From NCBI GenBank assembly GCA_018241995.1, contig JAFECT010000012.1, positions 1 to 64,000 on the forward strand: 64,000 nucleotides of DNA, in the 5' to 3' direction. The stretch comes from Pseudomonadota bacterium. GTDB taxonomy: Bacteria; Pseudomonadota; Alphaproteobacteria; Caulobacterales; Caulobacteraceae. Under the pieces are notes generated by a model that was not told where the DNA came from, made no database searches, and was given only the letters and a program-made list of their open reading frames with translations. Made by a program: the position numbers and the translations under genes. This document shows positions 1 to 8,510 of the stretch, one piece after another. The first letter of the stretch is position 1; every line of letters begins with the position of its first letter.

Positions 1-31
1 TACCTCTCTATCCGGGCAGCACAGCGCGACA

Positions 32-54
32 CCTTCTCCCACAAGGGGAGAAGG
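32..54. repeat. Short perfect hairpin, terminator-like or dispersed repeat
   Basis: A 9-bp perfect inverted repeat (CCTTCTCCC / GGGAGAAGG) with a 5-nt loop lies near the window start. It may be the terminator of a gene outside the window or a member of the small palindromic repeats common in GC-rich alphaproteobacterial genomes. No T-run follows on the plus strand, so termination is uncertain. Confidence 0.45.
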
Positions 55-181
55 GGCAGAGAACACTTGCCTTCGCGCCGGTTTTCCCCTATTTGCCCGC
101 GCTTTCCTGGAAGGCGGTCATTTCGCGGACCCTCAAGGAGCGGGCGTTCCGTCCTCTCGCCGTGACCTGAACCATCGTCCC

Positions 182-201
182 CGCCGGATCTTCCGCCGGC
201 G
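182..201 (+). promoter_or_regulatory. Possible hairpin in the rpsF leader
   Basis: A 6-bp stem (CGCCGG / CCGGCG) closes an 8-nt loop ending in CCG, about 35 nt before the rpsF start. In several bacteria the S6:S18 complex represses its own operon by binding a leader hairpin with an exposed CCG. Position and the CCG fit that idea, but the fold was only judged by eye. The purine-rich stretch GGAAGAAGG at 222-230 is the likely ribosome binding site. Confidence 0.3.
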
Positions 202-235
202 CCGACGCCGCCTCCCGCAACGGAAGAAGGACGCC

Positions 236-631
236 ATGGCGCTTTACGAACACGTGGTCATCGCGCGGCAGGATATCTCGCCGCAACAGGCCGAAGCCTT
301 GAACGACACGCTCAAGGCCCTCCTCGAGGAACAAGGCGGATCGGTCGCCAAGATCGAATACTGGGGTCTCCGTAACCTCACCTACCGCATCAAGAAGAAC
401 CGCAAGGGGCACTATTCGCTCCTGGCCATCGACGCCCCGTCCGCGGCGGTCAAGGAGATGGAACGCCAGCTGTCGCTCAATGAAGACGTGCTGCGCTACA
501 TCACCGTGCGCGTGGAAGAGCTGGACCTGGAGCTGTCTCCGGTGCTGGCCCGCAAGGAGCGCGAGCGCGAACGTGGCGATCGCACCGAACGTCGCCCGCC
601 GTCGGGCTACGAAGATTATCCCGGCGCGTAA
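236..631 (+). CDS. rpsF: 30S ribosomal protein bS6
   Basis: This is ribosomal protein S6, which binds S18 and sits on the platform of the small ribosomal subunit. The 131-aa product starts [13 protein letters not shown] and carries the family signature near [19 protein letters not shown], followed by a charged C-terminal tail ([15 protein letters not shown]) as is usual in alphaproteobacteria. A purine-rich ribosome binding site precedes the ATG. It opens a tight operon with rpsR (12-nt gap) and rplI (10-nt gap), the standard order for these genes. Confidence 0.98.
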   Translation: MALYEHVVIARQDISPQQAEALNDTLKALLEEQGGSVAKIEYWGLRNLTYRIKKNRKGHYSLLAIDAPSAAVKEMERQLSLNEDVLRYITVRVEELDLELSPVLARKERERERGDRTERRPPSGYEDYPGA

Positions 632-643
632 GGAGAGGCGCTC

Positions 644-916
644 ATGACCGATACCAATCCCACCATCGGCGCGCCCGCAGGCTCCGGCCCGGCCCGTCGC
701 CCGTTCTTCCGCCGCCGCAAGGTGTGCCCGTTCTCCGGCGCCAACGCCCCGAAGATCGACTACAAGGACGTCAAGCTGCTGCAGCGCTACATCTCCGAGC
801 GCGGCAAGATCGTGCCGTCGCGGATCACCGCCGTGTCGCAGAAGAAGCAACGGGAACTGGCCCGCGCCATCAAGCGCGCCCGCTTCCTGGCTCTTCTCCC
901 TTACGTCGTGAAGTGA
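644..916 (+). CDS. rpsR: 30S ribosomal protein bS18
   Basis: S18 partners S6 in the small subunit. The 90-aa product has the family core: [11 protein letters not shown], then the [20 protein letters not shown] segment, then a basic helix ending LALLPYV. A GGAGAGG ribosome binding site lies just before the ATG in the short gap after rpsF. Length and ending are normal for alphaproteobacteria. Confidence 0.98.
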   Translation: MTDTNPTIGAPAGSGPARRPFFRRRKVCPFSGANAPKIDYKDVKLLQRYISERGKIVPSRITAVSQKKQRELARAIKRARFLALLPYVVK

Positions 917-926
917 GGGACCTGAG

Positions 927-1517
927 ATGAAAGTCATTCTGCTCGAACGCGTCGAGAAGCTCGGGACCATCGGCGACGTGGTGTCTGTGAAGGACGGCTT
1001 CGCCCGTAACTTCCTGCTGCCGCGCTCCAAGGCCCTGCGCGCCACCTCGGCGAACCAGAAGGTCTTCGAGGCCCAGCGCGCGCAGATCGAGGCCCGCAAC
1101 GCCGAGAACCGCGCCCAGGCCGAAAAGTCCGGCGAAAAGCTCGACGGCTCGCAATACGTCCTGATCCGTCAGGCGGGCGAGAGCGGCCAGCTCTACGGCT
1201 CCGTCGCCGCGCGCGACGTGGCCGAGGCGGTCAACGCCGAAGGCGGCAAGATCGGCCGTGACCAGGTCATGCTGAACCTGCCGATCAAGACCCTGGGCGT
1301 GCACGAGGTGAAGATCCGCCTGCATGCGGAAGTCGTGGTCACCGTCACGGTGAACGTGGCCCGTTCGCAGGACGAAGCCGAGCGCCAGGCGCGCGGCGAG
1401 AACGTCATCGCCTCGCAGTTCGACGAAGAGCGCGCCGCGGCCATGGAACAGGCCCAGGACCTCTTCGAAGGCGGCGCCGGCCAGGCCATGAACGAAGTTC
1501 CGCTCGAAGAAGCCTGA
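927..1517 (+). CDS. rplI: 50S ribosomal protein bL9
   Basis: L9 is an elongated large-subunit protein that helps keep the reading frame. The N-terminal domain ([19 protein letters not shown], then [12 protein letters not shown]) is diagnostic, followed by the long connecting helix and the C-terminal domain around residues 75-150. At 196 aa it is longer than the E. coli protein (149 aa); the extra acidic and Ala-rich C-terminal tail is typical of alphaproteobacterial L9. It is the last gene of the rpsF operon and is followed by a strong terminator. Confidence 0.98.
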   Translation: MKVILLERVEKLGTIGDVVSVKDGFARNFLLPRSKALRATSANQKVFEAQRAQIEARNAENRAQAEKSGEKLDGSQYVLIRQAGESGQLYGSVAARDVAEAVNAEGGKIGRDQVMLNLPIKTLGVHEVKIRLHAEVVVTVTVNVARSQDEAERQARGENVIASQFDEERAAAMEQAQDLFEGGAGQAMNEVPLEEA

Positions 1518-1552
1518 TCCAGGCGCCTTCCGAGGCTTCCAAGACTGAAACG

Positions 1553-1583
1553 CGGCGCGGAGAGCAATCTCCGCGCCGTTTTT
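1553..1583 (+). terminator. Rho-independent terminator after rplI
   Basis: A perfect 10-bp GC-rich stem (CGGCGCGGAG / CTCCGCGCCG) with a 6-nt loop AGCAAT is followed directly by TTTTT. It ends the rpsF-rpsR-rplI operon, 35 nt after the rplI stop. Confidence 0.92.
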
Positions 1584-1671
1584 CGTGCTCAATCGGCCGT
1601 TCGCAGCATCACGCTTGCGGTCAAGCCTGTCCGGGCGGAGCCTTCAGAGGTCAGCCGGATGCGAGGCCGCC

Positions 1672-2238
1672 ATGCGCGCTCAGAACCGCCTTATCCCCCT
1701 CATCGTCACGCTCTTCACCGTCGGTTTGAGTTCCGCCACCGCCCAGGCGGCGGCCCTGGTGCTGGGCGGCGGCGACGGCGAGGCCTGCTATCGCGCCGCC
1801 CTGCACGGTGCGTCCGACCGCCAGTCGCTGCAGCACTGCGCCCGCGCGCTCGACGACGAGCCCCTGACGCCGAAGGACCGCGCCTCGACCTACATCAACC
1901 GAGGCGTGATCCTGGTGAACCGCAAGGCCTACACGGAGGCCATGGGCGACTTCGACGCGGCGCTGAAGCTGAACCCCGGCTCGGGCGAGGCTTACCTCAA
2001 CCGCGGGGCCGCGCGCCTGGGCCTGAAGCAGTGGCGCGAAGCTCTGGCCGACCTGGACCGCAGCCTGGAAACCGGCTCTTCACAGCCGGAGAAGGCGTGG
2101 TTCAACAAAGGCATAGCGCACGAAGCTCTGGGCGACGTGAAGGCCGCCTATGAGGACTACACCAAGGCCCAGGCCCTTAAACCCGACTGGGACCTGCCGA
2201 AACAGGAGCTTGCGCGCTTCCACGTCGAAACGCGGTGA
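1672..2238 (+). CDS. Secreted TPR-repeat protein
   Basis: A 188-aa protein made of tetratricopeptide repeats behind a signal peptide. I chose the ATG at 1672 because MRAQNRLIPLIVTLF...TAQA is a convincing signal peptide; the frame opens earlier at 1585 with a non-hydrophobic extension. Three TPR units are visible, around residues 62-95 (ASTYINRGVILVNRKAY), 98-130 (GEAYLNRGAARLGLKQW) and 136-170 (KAWFNKGIAHEALGD). Two early Cys residues may form a disulphide in the periplasm. Such small periplasmic TPR proteins usually act as protein-binding scaffolds; the partner cannot be read here. It stands alone between the rplI terminator and dnaB. Confidence 0.85.
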   Translation: MRAQNRLIPLIVTLFTVGLSSATAQAAALVLGGGDGEACYRAALHGASDRQSLQHCARALDDEPLTPKDRASTYINRGVILVNRKAYTEAMGDFDAALKLNPGSGEAYLNRGAARLGLKQWREALADLDRSLETGSSQPEKAWFNKGIAHEALGDVKAAYEDYTKAQALKPDWDLPKQELARFHVETR

Positions 2239-2337
2239 AGCTGACCTCGGCCGGACTATCCACAGGCGCCGAGAAACCTGTGAAAAGGGCCGAATCGCCA
2301 CACCGATTCTGACGTAGGTGTCGGCTATCGAGGGGGC

Positions 2338-3828
2338 ATGACGCTGCCCGCCTTCAGCCACGGCCAAGACCCCGAGATCGCCGTGATCGCCCAGACGCCC
2401 CATAACCTGGAGGCCGAGCAGGCGCTCCTGGGCGCGCTGCTGTTCGACAACGGCGCCTATGAGCGGTTGGGCGACCATCTGCAGTCCGGCCACTTCTACG
2501 AGCCCTTCCACCAGCGCCTGTTCCAGGCCATCGAGGAGCATATCCGCAAGGGCTTGCTGGCCGAGCCGATCGTGCTGATGGAGCGGTTCAAGCGCGATCC
2601 GGCCTTCGAAGAGCTCGGCGGCCTGCGCTATCTCGCCGACCTGATGAACCGCGCCCCGCCGGCCGCCCACGCCGCCGACTATGGCCGGGTGGTCTATGAC
2701 CTGGCGCTACGCCGCGACCTGATCCGCATCGGCGGCGACATCGCCAAGGGCGCCATGGACGACGCCGAGCGCGAGGCGCGCGACCAGATCGAGGTCGCTG
2801 AACAGCAGCTCTATGAACTGGCCGAGCACGGCGCTGCCTCGTCCAACGGCTTCGTGACCTTCGCCGACGCCCTGGCGGGCGCGGTGCAGATGACGGCGGA
2901 GGCCTTCGAGCGCGACGGCGGCCTGGCGGGCGTCTCCACCGGCCTGATCGACCTGGACCGCAAGCTCGGCGGCCTGCACCCGTCCGACCTGATCATCCTG
3001 GCCGGCCGCCCCTCCATGGGTAAGACGGCGCTGGCGACCAACATCGCCTTCAACGTGGCGCGCAACTACGCCTGGGAGCCGCAGCCGGACGGCAGCCGCA
3101 AGACCGTGCGCGGCGGCGTCGTGGCCTTCTACTCTCTTGAAATGAGCGCCGAGCAGTTGGCGATGCGTCTCTTGGCCGACGCTTCGGGCGTGTCGTCCGA
3201 CCGCCTGCGCAAGGGCGAGATCGACGCCTCGGAGTTCGGCCGGGTCCGCGACGCGGCCATGGAGATCCAGGAGAGCCAGCTCTACATCGACGACACCGGC
3301 GGCCTCTCCATCGCCAAGCTGGCCGCCCGCGCGCGGCGGCTGAAGCGGCAGGTGGGCCTGGACGTGCTGATCGTCGACTACCTGCAGCTGGTCACCGCTT
3401 CCGAGAACAAGCAGAGCCAGGGCCGGGTGCAGGAGGTTTCCGAAATCACCATGGGCCTCAAGGCCTTGGCCAAGGAACTTTCGGTGCCGATCATCGCCTT
3501 GTCGCAGCTGTCGCGTCAGGTCGAGCAGCGCGAGGACAAGCGGCCCCAGCTGTCGGACCTGCGCGAATCCGGCTCGATCGAGCAGGACGCCGACGTGGTC
3601 ATGTTCGTCTACCGCGAGAGCTACTACAAAGGCCGCGCCGAGCCGCGCGAGGGCACGCCCGAGCACCTGACCTGGCAGGAAGAGATGGACCAGCTGAAGC
3701 ACCTTGCCGAGGTCATCATCGGCAAGCAGCGTCACGGCCCCATCGGTACGGTGAAGCTCAGCTTCAACGAAGACACCACCCGCTTCGGCAACCTGGCGCG
3801 GGATCAGCGCTACGAGGGATATAACTAA
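2338..3828 (+). CDS. dnaB: Replicative DNA helicase DnaB
   Basis: DnaB is the hexameric 5'-3' helicase that unwinds DNA at the replication fork. The 496-aa product has the N-terminal domain (TPHNLEAEQALLGALLFD), the linker, and the RecA-like motor with Walker A GRPSMGKTA, Walker B region VLIVDYLQL and the sensor stretch SDLRESGSIEQDAD. Length is normal, with no intein insertion. The next gene on the plus strand is dctA, reached after an inverted repeat. Confidence 0.98.
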   Translation: MTLPAFSHGQDPEIAVIAQTPHNLEAEQALLGALLFDNGAYERLGDHLQSGHFYEPFHQRLFQAIEEHIRKGLLAEPIVLMERFKRDPAFEELGGLRYLADLMNRAPPAAHAADYGRVVYDLALRRDLIRIGGDIAKGAMDDAEREARDQIEVAEQQLYELAEHGAASSNGFVTFADALAGAVQMTAEAFERDGGLAGVSTGLIDLDRKLGGLHPSDLIILAGRPSMGKTALATNIAFNVARNYAWEPQPDGSRKTVRGGVVAFYSLEMSAEQLAMRLLADASGVSSDRLRKGEIDASEFGRVRDAAMEIQESQLYIDDTGGLSIAKLAARARRLKRQVGLDVLIVDYLQLVTASENKQSQGRVQEVSEITMGLKALAKELSVPIIALSQLSRQVEQREDKRPQLSDLRESGSIEQDADVVMFVYRESYYKGRAEPREGTPEHLTWQEEMDQLKHLAEVIIGKQRHGPIGTVKLSFNEDTTRFGNLARDQRYEGYN

Positions 3829-3837
3829 GAAATTGAA

Positions 3838-3942
3838 CCACGAACCTCACGAACTCCACGAACATCGTGTCCCAGTGAAATGGACGGGCGCCCTGTTTCC
3901 TGAGGCCGAAGGCCTCGTTTGTGTGGTTCGTGAAGTTCGTGG
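3838..3942. repeat. Inverted repeat built of 9-bp tandem units
   Basis: Two 26-nt arms, 3838-3863 and 3917-3942, are inverted copies matching at 22 of 26 positions. Each arm is itself about three tandem copies of a 9-mer of the form YCACGAACN. The 53-nt centre holds a small perfect hairpin (GAGGCC / GGCCTC, 3902-3916). The unit can fold into one long hairpin about 105 nt long. It lies 10 nt after the dnaB stop and codes for nothing credible. It looks like a dispersed palindromic or MITE-like element. Confidence 0.7.
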
Positions 3943-4019
3943 ATTCCTCTTTTTCCGCGCCGCCACCGTACCCGCACCGAATCGCGCAAACCTGAGCGCA
4001 GAGTCCGGAGCGAGGCACG

Positions 4020-5309
4020 ATGCGCTACCTCAAGCTCGTCTACGTCCAGGTGCTGATCGGCGTGGCGCTGGGCGTGCTGGTCGGCGTGGTGCGGCCCGAC
4101 TGGGGCGTGGCGCTGAAGCCGCTGGGCGACGCCTTCATCGCCCTGATCAAGCTGGTCATCGCGCCGGTGGTGTTCTGCACCGTGGCCACGGGCATCGCCC
4201 GCATGGGCGGCCTGAAGACCTTCGGGCGGGTCGGCGGCAAGACCCTGCTCTATTTCGAGGTGGTCTCGACCTTCGCGCTGGGCCTGGGCCTGCTGGTCGC
4301 GGAGGTGCTGCAGCCCGGCGCCGGCTTCAACGCCGATCCCAAGACGCTGGACGCCAAGGCGGTGGCGAGCTTCGTGGACCAGGCCAGGCATGACAGCGTC
4401 ATCGCCCACCTGCAGGCCATCATCCCCGACACCTTCATCGGCGCCTTCGCCAAGGGCGACCTGCTGCAGGTGCTGCTCATCGCCATCCTCATCGGCTTTG
4501 CCTGCACGCGGCTGGGCGGCCTCGGAGAAGAGGTGGCCAACGGGCTGGAAAAACTGGGAAAACTGTTCTTCGCCATCATCCACATCGTGGTGCGGGCCGC
4601 GCCCATCGGCGCCTTCGGGGCCATGGCGTTCACGGTCGGCAAGTTCGGCGCGGGATCGCTGGTCAAGCTGGGCGCCCTGATCGGGACCTTCTACCTGACC
4701 TCGGTCCTGTTCGTGGTCGTGGTGCTGGGACTGATCGCCTGGTCGGCGCGGTTCTCGATCTTCCGCTTCATCGCCTACATCCGCGAGGAACTGCTGATCG
4801 TGCTGGGGACCTCGTCCTCCGAGACGGTCCTGCCCCAGATCATGGAGAAGCTGACGCGGCTGGGCGCCTCTCGCCCGATCGTGGGGCTGGTGATCCCGAC
4901 CGGCTACAGCTTCAACCTCGACGGCACCAACATCTACATGACCCTGGCCACCCTGTTCCTGGCCCAGGCCACCAACACCCACCTGACCATCGCCCAGGAG
5001 CTGGAAATCCTGGCCGTGGCCATGCTGACCTCCAAGGGCGCCAGCGGGGTCACCGGCGCGGGCTTCATCACCCTGGCCGCGACGCTCGCGGTGGTCCCGT
5101 CGATCCCCCTGGTCTCCATCGCGCTGCTGGTCGGCATCGACCGCTTCATGAGCGAGTGCCGGGCCCTGACCAACCTGGTCGGCAACGGGGTGGCGACCCT
5201 GGTGATCGCGCGCTGGGAGGGAGAACTGGACGAGGCCGTATTGCATCGGGAGCTCAGGCGCGGGCCGGGCGGCGCCGAGGCGCACGAACGACTGGAGACG
5301 CCCGCGTAA
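4020..5309 (+). CDS. dctA: Dicarboxylate:cation symporter (DctA/GltP family)
   Basis: A sodium- or proton-coupled inner membrane symporter for C4-dicarboxylates or acidic amino acids. The 429-aa product has the eight-helix DAACS fold with its two hairpin signatures: the serine-rich [11 protein letters not shown] (about residues 263-273) and the NLDGTNIYM motif (about 299-307), then [12 protein letters not shown], which matches DctA better than glutamate carriers. Length is normal. The start ATG at 4020 opens [14 protein letters not shown], the first membrane helix. It is monocistronic here. Substrate assignment to C4-dicarboxylates rests on motif similarity. Confidence 0.93.
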   Translation: MRYLKLVYVQVLIGVALGVLVGVVRPDWGVALKPLGDAFIALIKLVIAPVVFCTVATGIARMGGLKTFGRVGGKTLLYFEVVSTFALGLGLLVAEVLQPGAGFNADPKTLDAKAVASFVDQARHDSVIAHLQAIIPDTFIGAFAKGDLLQVLLIAILIGFACTRLGGLGEEVANGLEKLGKLFFAIIHIVVRAAPIGAFGAMAFTVGKFGAGSLVKLGALIGTFYLTSVLFVVVVLGLIAWSARFSIFRFIAYIREELLIVLGTSSSETVLPQIMEKLTRLGASRPIVGLVIPTGYSFNLDGTNIYMTLATLFLAQATNTHLTIAQELEILAVAMLTSKGASGVTGAGFITLAATLAVVPSIPLVSIALLVGIDRFMSECRALTNLVGNGVATLVIARWEGELDEAVLHRELRRGPGGAEAHERLETPA

Positions 5310-5364
5310 CACCGGCCTCAAATCCCACTTGCGCCCGGCCTTCGCATCCGCGAAACGGCTGGCC

Positions 5365-6438
5365 ATGCCCTCCCCCGCGGCGCCGTCCCGCCTGACCGTC
5401 GATCTCGATGCGCTTGCCGCCAACTGGCGTGTGCTCAGGGCCGAAGCGGCCGGGGCCGAAGTCGCCGCAGTGGTCAAGGCCGACGGCTATGGCATGGGCG
5501 CGGCCGAAGTCGCCGCGCGCCTGTGGGCCGAGGGCGCGAGGAGCTTCTTCACCGCACGGGTGGCGGGAGGCGTGGCCCTGCGCCGGAGCCTGGGGCCGGA
5601 CCGGCCGGCCACGATCTACGTGCTGGACGGCTGCCCTGAAGCCGCGGCGCCCGCACTGCTCGCTTCCGGCCTCACGCCGGTGCTGAACAGCCTGGAGCAG
5701 ATCGCCCACTGGCGCGCCGACGGCCTGGGCCGTCCCTGCGCCCTGCACATCGACACGGGCATGAACCGCCTGGGCCTGTCCATGGCCGAGACCCGCGCCC
5801 TCGACCGCCAGGGCCTGAACCTGATCCTGGTGATGAGCCACCTAGCCTGCGGGCCGGACCCCAGCCAACCGCTGAACCGGCGCCAGGCCGAGCGTTTTGC
5901 GGAGATGCGCGCCCTGTTTCCGGAGGTGCGCGCCAGCCTCGCCAACTCGTCGGGCGCCTTCATGGGCCCCGATTTCCGCTTCGACATGGTGCGGCCGGGC
6001 ATCTCGCTGTACGGCGGCGGCCCTCAGGACCGGCCCGACCCCCGGCTGAAGGCCGTGGCGACCTTCGAAGCCCAGATCCTGCAGGTGCGCGACGTCGCCG
6101 CGGGCGAAAGCGTCGGCTATGGCGCGCGCTTTGTCGCCGAGGAGCCGCGCCGCGTGGCAGTGGTGGGCGTGGGCTATGCCGACGGCGTGCTGCGCTCGGC
6201 CTGGCCCGGCGGCGGGGCGTGGTTCGAGGGCGATGTCAGGCCGTTCGCAGGGCGGCTCTCCATGGACCTGGCGACCATCGACGTAACCGGCTGCGACGCG
6301 GCGCGCCCGGGTCGATGGGTCGAGCTGTTCGGGCCCAACCTGATGATCGATGACGCGGCTTCGGCCTGGGGCACTTTGGCGCTGGAGCTCCTGACCCGGA
6401 TTGGACCGCGCGCCGAGCGTATCTATCTCTCGCGCTGA
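5365..6438 (+). CDS. alr: Alanine racemase
   Basis: A PLP enzyme converting L-alanine to D-alanine for peptidoglycan. The ATG at 5365 gives a 357-aa protein; an upstream TTG at 5329 would add 12 residues without family similarity. The PLP lysine lies in [10 protein letters not shown] (K38), the second catalytic region is SVGYGARF, and the C-terminal beta domain contains [13 protein letters not shown]. It lies close to radA on the same strand (69-nt gap). Confidence 0.96.
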   Translation: MPSPAAPSRLTVDLDALAANWRVLRAEAAGAEVAAVVKADGYGMGAAEVAARLWAEGARSFFTARVAGGVALRRSLGPDRPATIYVLDGCPEAAAPALLASGLTPVLNSLEQIAHWRADGLGRPCALHIDTGMNRLGLSMAETRALDRQGLNLILVMSHLACGPDPSQPLNRRQAERFAEMRALFPEVRASLANSSGAFMGPDFRFDMVRPGISLYGGGPQDRPDPRLKAVATFEAQILQVRDVAAGESVGYGARFVAEEPRRVAVVGVGYADGVLRSAWPGGGAWFEGDVRPFAGRLSMDLATIDVTGCDAARPGRWVELFGPNLMIDDAASAWGTLALELLTRIGPRAERIYLSR

Positions 6439-6507
6439 GCCGCGCGCGAATCAGGCGAAAATCACCGGGTCGGCGGCCGTACCCAGACCCAATTCAGAGA
6501 GTACCCG

Positions 6508-7878
6508 ATGGCGCGCGACGGCGCGGTCTTCGTCTGCCAGTCCTGCGGCGCCGTCCACCCAAAGTGGTCGGGGCGCTGCGACGCGTGCGGCGCCTGGAAT
6601 ACCCTGGTCGAGGAGGCGCAAGGCGGCCCGCCCGGCGCCATGGCCCCGACCAAGGCCAGCAAGGCCCGCGGCCTGGTGTTCGAGACCCTCGAAGCCCACA
6701 CCCCCGATCCGCCCCGCATCGCCACCGGCTCGGCCGAGTTCGACCGCGTCTGCGGCGGCGGTGTGGTGCCGGGCTCGGCGATCCTGCTGGCCGGCGACCC
6801 GGGCGTCGGCAAGTCTACCCTCTTGCTCCAGGTCTGCGCCCAGGCGGCCCTCGGCGGGGCCAAGGTGGCCTATGTCTCCGGCGAAGAGGCGGTGGAGCAG
6901 ATCCGCTCCCGAGCCGCCCGCATGGGTCTTTCGCAAGCGCCGGTGAAGCTGGCGGCCGAGACCAGCCTTCGCGACATCGTCGACAGCCTCAAGCGCGAGC
7001 CCGTCGACCTCCTGATCGTCGACTCCATCCAGACCCTGTGGAGCGACGCGCTCGAGGCCGGCCCGGGCTCGGTCGCCCAGGTGCGCGCCTGCGCCGGCGA
7101 GCTGGTGCGCCTGGCCAAGAAGCGGCGCATCGCCGTCATCCTGGTCGGCCACGTCACCAAGGACGGCCAGATCGCCGGCCCCCGCGTGGTCGAGCACATG
7201 GTCGACGCGGTCCTCTCCTTCGAGGGCGAACGCGGCTATCCCTTCCGCATCCTGCGCGCGGCCAAGAACCGCTTCGGCGCCACCGACGAGATCGGCGTGT
7301 TCGAGATGGGCGACAGCGGCCTCAGAGAAGTCGCCAACCCCTCGGCCCTGTTCCTGGGCGAGGGCGGTGAGCGGGCGGCCGGCGCGGCGGTGTTTGCCGG
7401 GATCGAGGGCTCGCGCCCCGTGCTGGTCGAGTTCCAGGCCCTGGTGGCGCCGTCGGCCTACGGAACGCCGCGCCGGGCTGTGGTAGGATGGGATACCGGG
7501 CGCCTGGCCATGGTGCTCGCCGTGCTCGAGGCCCGGTGCGGCCTTGGTTTCGGCGCCCGCGACGTCTACCTCAACGTGGCCGGCGGCCTTCGGGTCAACG
7601 AACCGGCCGCGGACCTGGCGGCGGCGGCGGCCCTGGCCTCCTCGGCCCTGGACGTGCCGTTACCGCAAGGGTGCGTGGTGTTCGGCGAGATCAGCCTCTC
7701 GGGCGAGGTCCGGGCGGTCAGTCGCATGGAGTCGCGGATGAAGGAGGCGGCCAAGCTCGGGTTCGACCGCGCGCTCGGTCCGTCAGCGGCCAAGGAGGGC
7801 GCGCCCTTCCCGGTCGCCACCGTGCAGAAGCTGGCCGACGCGGTCGCCCGCATCGGCGACGAGAATTGGAAGGGCTGA
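6508..7878 (+). CDS. radA: DNA repair protein RadA (Sms)
   Basis: RadA is a hexameric RecA-related helicase that promotes branch migration during recombination. The 456-aa product starts with a four-cysteine zinc finger (C10, C13, C24, C27 within FVCQSCGAVHPKWSGRCDAC), then Walker A GDPGVGKST, the RadA-specific KNRFG motif (AAKNRFGATDE), and a C-terminal Lon-protease-like domain from about residue 350. Length is normal. It sits 11 nt before cvpA, suggesting one radA-cvpA-purF transcript. Confidence 0.97.
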   Translation: MARDGAVFVCQSCGAVHPKWSGRCDACGAWNTLVEEAQGGPPGAMAPTKASKARGLVFETLEAHTPDPPRIATGSAEFDRVCGGGVVPGSAILLAGDPGVGKSTLLLQVCAQAALGGAKVAYVSGEEAVEQIRSRAARMGLSQAPVKLAAETSLRDIVDSLKREPVDLLIVDSIQTLWSDALEAGPGSVAQVRACAGELVRLAKKRRIAVILVGHVTKDGQIAGPRVVEHMVDAVLSFEGERGYPFRILRAAKNRFGATDEIGVFEMGDSGLREVANPSALFLGEGGERAAGAAVFAGIEGSRPVLVEFQALVAPSAYGTPRRAVVGWDTGRLAMVLAVLEARCGLGFGARDVYLNVAGGLRVNEPAADLAAAAALASSALDVPLPQGCVVFGEISLSGEVRAVSRMESRMKEAAKLGFDRALGPSAAKEGAPFPVATVQKLADAVARIGDENWKG

Positions 7879-7889
7879 GGGAGGGTTTC

Positions 7890-8510
7890 ATGACCATCTA
7901 CGACGGCGTCATCCTCGTCCTGCTGCTGATCTCGGGCATCGTCGGCTATGCGCGCGGCGGGGCCAAGGAAATCGTGACCCTGTTCGCCTTCCTGATCGCG
8001 GCCCTGATCTCGGCCCTGATGCTGCCCTACAGCGGCCCGTTCTTCCGCGGCTTCATCAATCCGCAGTGGGTGGGCACGGTCGTCGCCGCGGTGCTGATCT
8101 TCGTGGTCGCCTATCTGGCGGTCCACGCCATCGGCGGCTTCATCCGCTCCAAGATGCACCAGAGCGACCAGCTGGGCGGGATCGACCGGACGGTGGGCTT
8201 AGGCGTCGGCCTGATCCGGGCCCTGGCCTTCGTGGGCGCCTTCCATCTGATGCTCGCGGCCATGACCGCCAACCGCATCCCCGACTGGTTCCGCCACGCG
8301 GCGCTCTACAAGGTCAGCGCCTTCTCCGCCAAGACCATCCAGGTGGTGCTGCCGCCGATGGCCAAGGCCGCCGACTCCGTCGCCCCACGCGTGGAGGCCT
8401 CGGTGCGCGAGGGCGCCACCGGCCGGCCGCAATCCAAGGCTAAGGGCGCCCCCGCCTACGATCGCCGCCAGCGCCAGGATATGGACGCGCTGGTCGAGAG
8501 GACCCGATGA
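7890..8510 (+). CDS. cvpA: CvpA family membrane protein
   Basis: A small inner membrane protein of the colicin V production family, usually linked to purF. The 206-aa product from the ATG at 7890 (MTIYDGVILVLLLISGIVGYARGG) has four hydrophobic segments in its first 140 residues and a basic, proline-rich cytoplasmic tail. The frame runs upstream to 7488 across radA, but only the part from 7890 is real. Its stop overlaps the purF start by 4 nt (ATGA). Recent work links the family to envelope stress; the biochemical role is unknown. Confidence 0.93.
   Translation: MTIYDGVILVLLLISGIVGYARGGAKEIVTLFAFLIAALISALMLPYSGPFFRGFINPQWVGTVVAAVLIFVVAYLAVHAIGGFIRSKMHQSDQLGGIDRTVGLGVGLIRALAFVGAFHLMLAAMTANRIPDWFRHAALYKVSAFSAKTIQVVLPPMAKAADSVAPRVEASVREGATGRPQSKAKGAPAYDRRQRQDMDALVERTR

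Noticed and set aside
3825..5477. 550-aa minus-strand frame opposite dctA
   Set aside because: dctA is well supported on the plus strand. The minus frame is His/Asp/Gln-rich low-complexity sequence and begins inside the inverted repeat.
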